Below are positions 62,043-64,000 of a DNA stretch of 64,000 bases, piece after piece. Positions within the stretch are counted from its first letter, which is position 1. Each line of letters opens with the position of its first letter. The stretch is from Endozoicomonas sp. 8E. GTDB lineage: Bacteria > Pseudomonadota > Gammaproteobacteria > Pseudomonadales > Endozoicomonadaceae. The stretch is taken from the NCBI RefSeq assembly GCF_032883915.1, contig NZ_CP120717.1, positions 2,239,697 through 2,303,696 of the forward strand, written 5' to 3'. Both the position numbers and the translations under genes were made by a program. The notes under the pieces are model-generated. The model did not search any database. It was given only the letters and a program-made list of their open reading frames with translations, and had not been told where the DNA came from.

Positions 62043-64000
62043 TTAATGATCATGAACTTTCTGAACATCGCCCTTTTGCCACCCATAGAAGGCACCCAGA
62101 GTGTAGGAGTAAGTGACGCTTTCTGCATGGGAGAACGACCATTTAGGTACATTTTCCCTGAAGTATTTCTCCCAGCCATTGTCAAACAGTTTCATGGTGC
62201 GATCACGGCGTTCACGGAACTGCAGGTAACTTTCGTGCTGTGTCCAGCCAGGGATTGTGTTGCTGATTTCAACACGGCTGGCATAGGCTTCATCGGTTTC
62301 ACTGAAGCGTTGAGGCATGGCAACAGCCGTACGTTTCACATAGTCATAGTTCGTTTCACCGACGCCCCGCCAGCGATTAATTTTGTCAAGACTACGTCCA
62401 AGAGGTCCACCCAGCCATTGAGTGAGCATCCTGTTGTCGTTCATAAAAAAGTCGAAAGTGAGACTCGACGCCAGTGCGAATCCGAAGGTTTGAGCGTAGG
62501 TGAATCCGGATATAAGACCGTGAGCGTATGCTCCAACAGTAGCTACCGGACCCAGCACGAGTCCGGCGGTGGCAGAAGCCAGTGTTTTCACTTTTTGTGG
62601 TGTCGCCCTGTGCAGCAGCGGTACCTGAATCCCTTGTCCGGAACCCATGGACTTCACTGTTTCGGGCACCAGCCGGAAAATGCTGCGATATCTCTGTGGG
62701 TTGGTGTTGTGCTGTCTGGCAAACAGCATAGAGCCGGTTTTCAGCAGAATGACTGAGGACGCGGCTTTACCCAATGGCATGGCCAGTCCGCCCACTTCCG
62801 AGATTTGTTCAATGCCACTGTGGTAGTCATATTGCCCGGTTCGGTCAAGATCAACACGGTAGCGTTCGAGCCAGTGCTGGAAAGGTGTGAGCATTCTGTG
62901 CAGATAATCCCCCCTGTTGGTCAGGTCCAGCAGATAGAGGTACGACATGTTCGAGAGGGACAGGGCGTTAGCCTGTGAGAGGGTGTGAGTCGCCAATAGC
63001 GGTTTGTAGCTCGCGAAGTACCAGGTGACAGCCTGTACCAGGAAGGCTGAAGGTTTGACCCAGTATTCCTTTAGCTGCCACTCAACCGCTGCGGCATGAG
63101 CCTGCATCAAGGTGTTATGGATAGCCTTGATCAGTTCTGTTTCAGATATTCCGGCAGCATTAGCATAAAGTGTCAGGGTATCCTGAACATTAATCAGGAA
63201 GGCTGCCGTCCTGCGACCGTTTTCAAAGGCAATATCGTCAAGAACATAGTTGGCGATGACTGCGGCTGCGTACTCCTTCATGCCGACAACCGACTCTTTC
63301 ATACCCGCCGGACACGCTGCAGTCCCGATCACTGGAGCAAAGACAGTCTGCATGAATGCCTCGGCACTCTCATCGGACAGCATCTGGACAACCTTCCTGA
63401 ACTCAGGCAACTTGACGCCATGTTTATAACCAAGAAAGTGCTCAAATTCAGCCACTGTCTGATAACCGTCGACACCTCTGACAGCCTTCATATAGTTTTC
63501 AAGTTCAGCCTTGCTGATCAGTCCTTCACGAAGCAAAGCCATGATCTTGTTAGCACTGGCAGAACGGGCAGCGAAGTATTCCGAGAAGCCTTTCAGGTCC
63601 TCCGGTTCATGCTCGACAAAGTGAATGGCTCTTTTTCCCATACCACGAATTTCGTCGTCGTATTGTTGAGCTCCTTTGCCGATCTCACTTCTGGCTCTGT
63701 ACACCAGCTTCTGGATTTCTGTCAGGGCACTCTGAGGCCAATCTACTTTCGTCCTCAGGCTCTTGAAGACTGCCACAATCCGATTGGCCTGATTAAACGT
63801 CAGACTGTCTCCGGCCAGTGCCTGCAATCGAATCGGCGCAAATTCATCGGCAAAATCGAAAGTTTTAATGGAGCGTATAACCTTACCGCTTTTTGCTGCT
63901 GATTCTGCCAGAGCTATTGCGGCTTCCAGAGCTTGTTGCATGAAAGGGTGCTGCTGTATTAAGGCTTCCATAGCGGCCCGAACTTCTGCCTGTTCCGGCG
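62043..64000 (-). CDS. g11: paralogue, C-module only, 5' end off window
   Basis: The frame is open from the right edge to TAA at 62043-62045, about 652 codons. It covers almost the whole C-module, beginning with PEQAEVRAAMEALIQQ. The ATG at 63969-63971 is internal by comparison with the family and is not the start. The module is shortened near 63700-63750: the usual PxxPLENQPxN segment is missing. One stretch (EFRKVVQMLSDE, with LPE before it) matches g3 and not the neighbours. The hydrophobic segment (SATAGLVLGPVATVGAYAHG) is consensus. The tail ends VHDH: a 4-base insertion relative to g10 (CATGATCATTAAG for CATGATAAG) brings in an early stop. The N-module and middle cannot be judged. Confidence 0.9.
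   Translation of the reverse strand, partial: PEQAEVRAAMEALIQQHPFMQQALEAAIALAESAAKSGKVIRSIKTFDFADEFAPIRLQALAGDSLTFNQANRIVAVFKSLRTKVDWPQSALTEIQKLVYRARSEIGKGAQQYDDEIRGMGKRAIHFVEHEPEDLKGFSEYFAARSASANKIMALLREGLISKAELENYMKAVRGVDGYQTVAEFEHFLGYKHGVKLPEFRKVVQMLSDESAEAFMQTVFAPVIGTAACPAGMKESVVGMKEYAAAVIANYVLDDIAFENGRRTAAFLINVQDTLTLYANAAGISETELIKAIHNTLMQAHAAAVEWQLKEYWVKPSAFLVQAVTWYFASYKPLLATHTLSQANALSLSNMSYLYLLDLTNRGDYLHRMLTPFQHWLERYRVDLDRTGQYDYHSGIEQISEVGGLAMPLGKAASSVILLKTGSMLFARQHNTNPQRYRSIFRLVPETVKSMGSGQGIQVPLLHRATPQKVKTLASATAGLVLGPVATVGAYAHGLISGFTYAQTFGFALASSLTFDFFMNDNRMLTQWLGGPLGRSLDKINRWRGVGETNYDYVKRTAVAMPQRFSETDEAYASRVEISNTIPGWTQHESYLQFRERRDRTMKLFDNGWEKYFRENVPKWSFSHAESVTYSYTLGAFYGWQKGDVQKVHDH

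Larger units (their letters stand above)
1..64000 (-). repeat. Tandem array of 11 giant exported paralogues
   Basis: Eleven homologous genes follow one another on the minus strand with spacers of 9 to 506 bp. Shared plan: (1) a Sec signal peptide of about 28 residues, with hydrophobic core A-V-A-V-A-I-S-S-S-I-I and an A-L-A type cleavage site; (2) an N-module to about residue 450, with landmarks PIPKSFTTTYP, SSVDLFET, NGRTFMRL, AAATSAYTQVHVLG, YVVHVEDDT and YQYVIRSRQM; (3) a charged, repeat-built middle of variable length; (4) a C-module of about 670-695 residues starting near FQYTPKQ, with landmarks LLREGLISKVELENYMKA, LTNRGDY, FDFFMNDNKM, WLGGPLGRSLDKINRW and NGWEKYFRENVPKWSF. The start of the C-module falls near residue 1067 (g1), 1406, 714, 1466, 1599, 1602, 1074, 1748, 1586 and 1094 (g10). 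The family is unknown to me. Architecture is read from the translations; location outside the cytoplasm is inferred from the signal peptide. Confidence 0.95.

Noticed and set aside
62001-62756. Long plus-strand open frames, such as 251 codons here, 265 at 6880-7677 and 268 at 63096-63902.
   Set aside because: They lie antisense to conserved parts of the family genes, recur at the same offset in paralogues, and only mirror the protein conservation of the minus strand. They have no ribosome binding site or signal and vary in length between copies.
63969-63971. ATG as the start of g11.
   Set aside because: The frame continues open to the right edge with residues (PEQAEVRAA) that align to the family C-module, so this methionine is internal.
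1-64000. Polymorphic toxin system with immunity genes.
   Set aside because: The C-terminal domain is constant rather than variable, and no small immunity-like genes follow the large ones.
1-64000. Array as a set of decaying pseudogenes.
   Set aside because: All nine complete genes are open from start to stop, and insertions, deletions and duplications inside the modules keep the frame; only the extreme tails are frameshifted.

Overview
The whole window is a single head-to-tail array of one gene family. Eleven very large paralogous genes lie on the minus strand: nine complete (1389 to 2426 codons) and one cut by each window edge. I call them g1 (left) to g11 (right); transcription runs from g11 towards g1. 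No transposase, tRNA, rRNA, CRISPR array, regulator or housekeeping gene is visible. The base composition is moderate, each gene has a GAGG-type ribosome binding site and a Sec signal peptide, and the spacers carry REP/MITE-like hairpins with the core GCGAAGGCGGG. This fits a Gram-negative proteobacterium, probably a gammaproteobacterium. A host-associated lineage such as Endozoicomonadaceae is only a guess.

Every complete protein has three parts. The N-module (about residues 1-450) starts with a signal peptide of about 28 residues ending A-L-A or similar, followed by a conserved exported domain. The middle (about 260 to 1300 residues) is charged, rich in predicted coiled coil, and built from degenerate helical repeats around an L-x-I-x-D-[WFY] core. 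The C-module (about 670-695 residues) is nearly constant and has a hydrophobic, glycine-rich segment about 155-205 residues before the end. A short and very variable tail follows. Almost all of the length difference between paralogues lies in the middle. I do not recognise the family and assign no enzymatic activity.

Layout from left to right: g1 (partial), a 506-bp spacer with a 210-bp MITE-like element, g2, a 9-bp junction, g3 (the smallest), a 396-bp spacer with an 18-bp minisatellite, g4, g5, g6, g7, g8 (the largest), a spacer with a rearranged MITE copy that also supplies the end of g9, g9, g10, g11 (partial). Most spacers keep a conserved leader next to the downstream start codon. g2 has lost it, and g7 has lost the Shine-Dalgarno sequence.

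The array shows signs of active recombination: a 150-bp identical tract shared by g1 and g2, variant tracts shared by non-neighbours (g4/g6 and g3/g11), internal duplications (g6, g10), internal deletions (g1, g3, g7, g10), and frameshifted or element-derived tails (g3, g9, g11). Yet all nine complete reading frames are open over thousands of bases, so selection is keeping them. The likeliest reading is a diversifying repertoire of exported, possibly membrane-associated surface or effector proteins. Two tails, RDEL in g2 and HDEF in g4, resemble eukaryotic ER-retrieval signals and deserve attention if the organism lives with a host.
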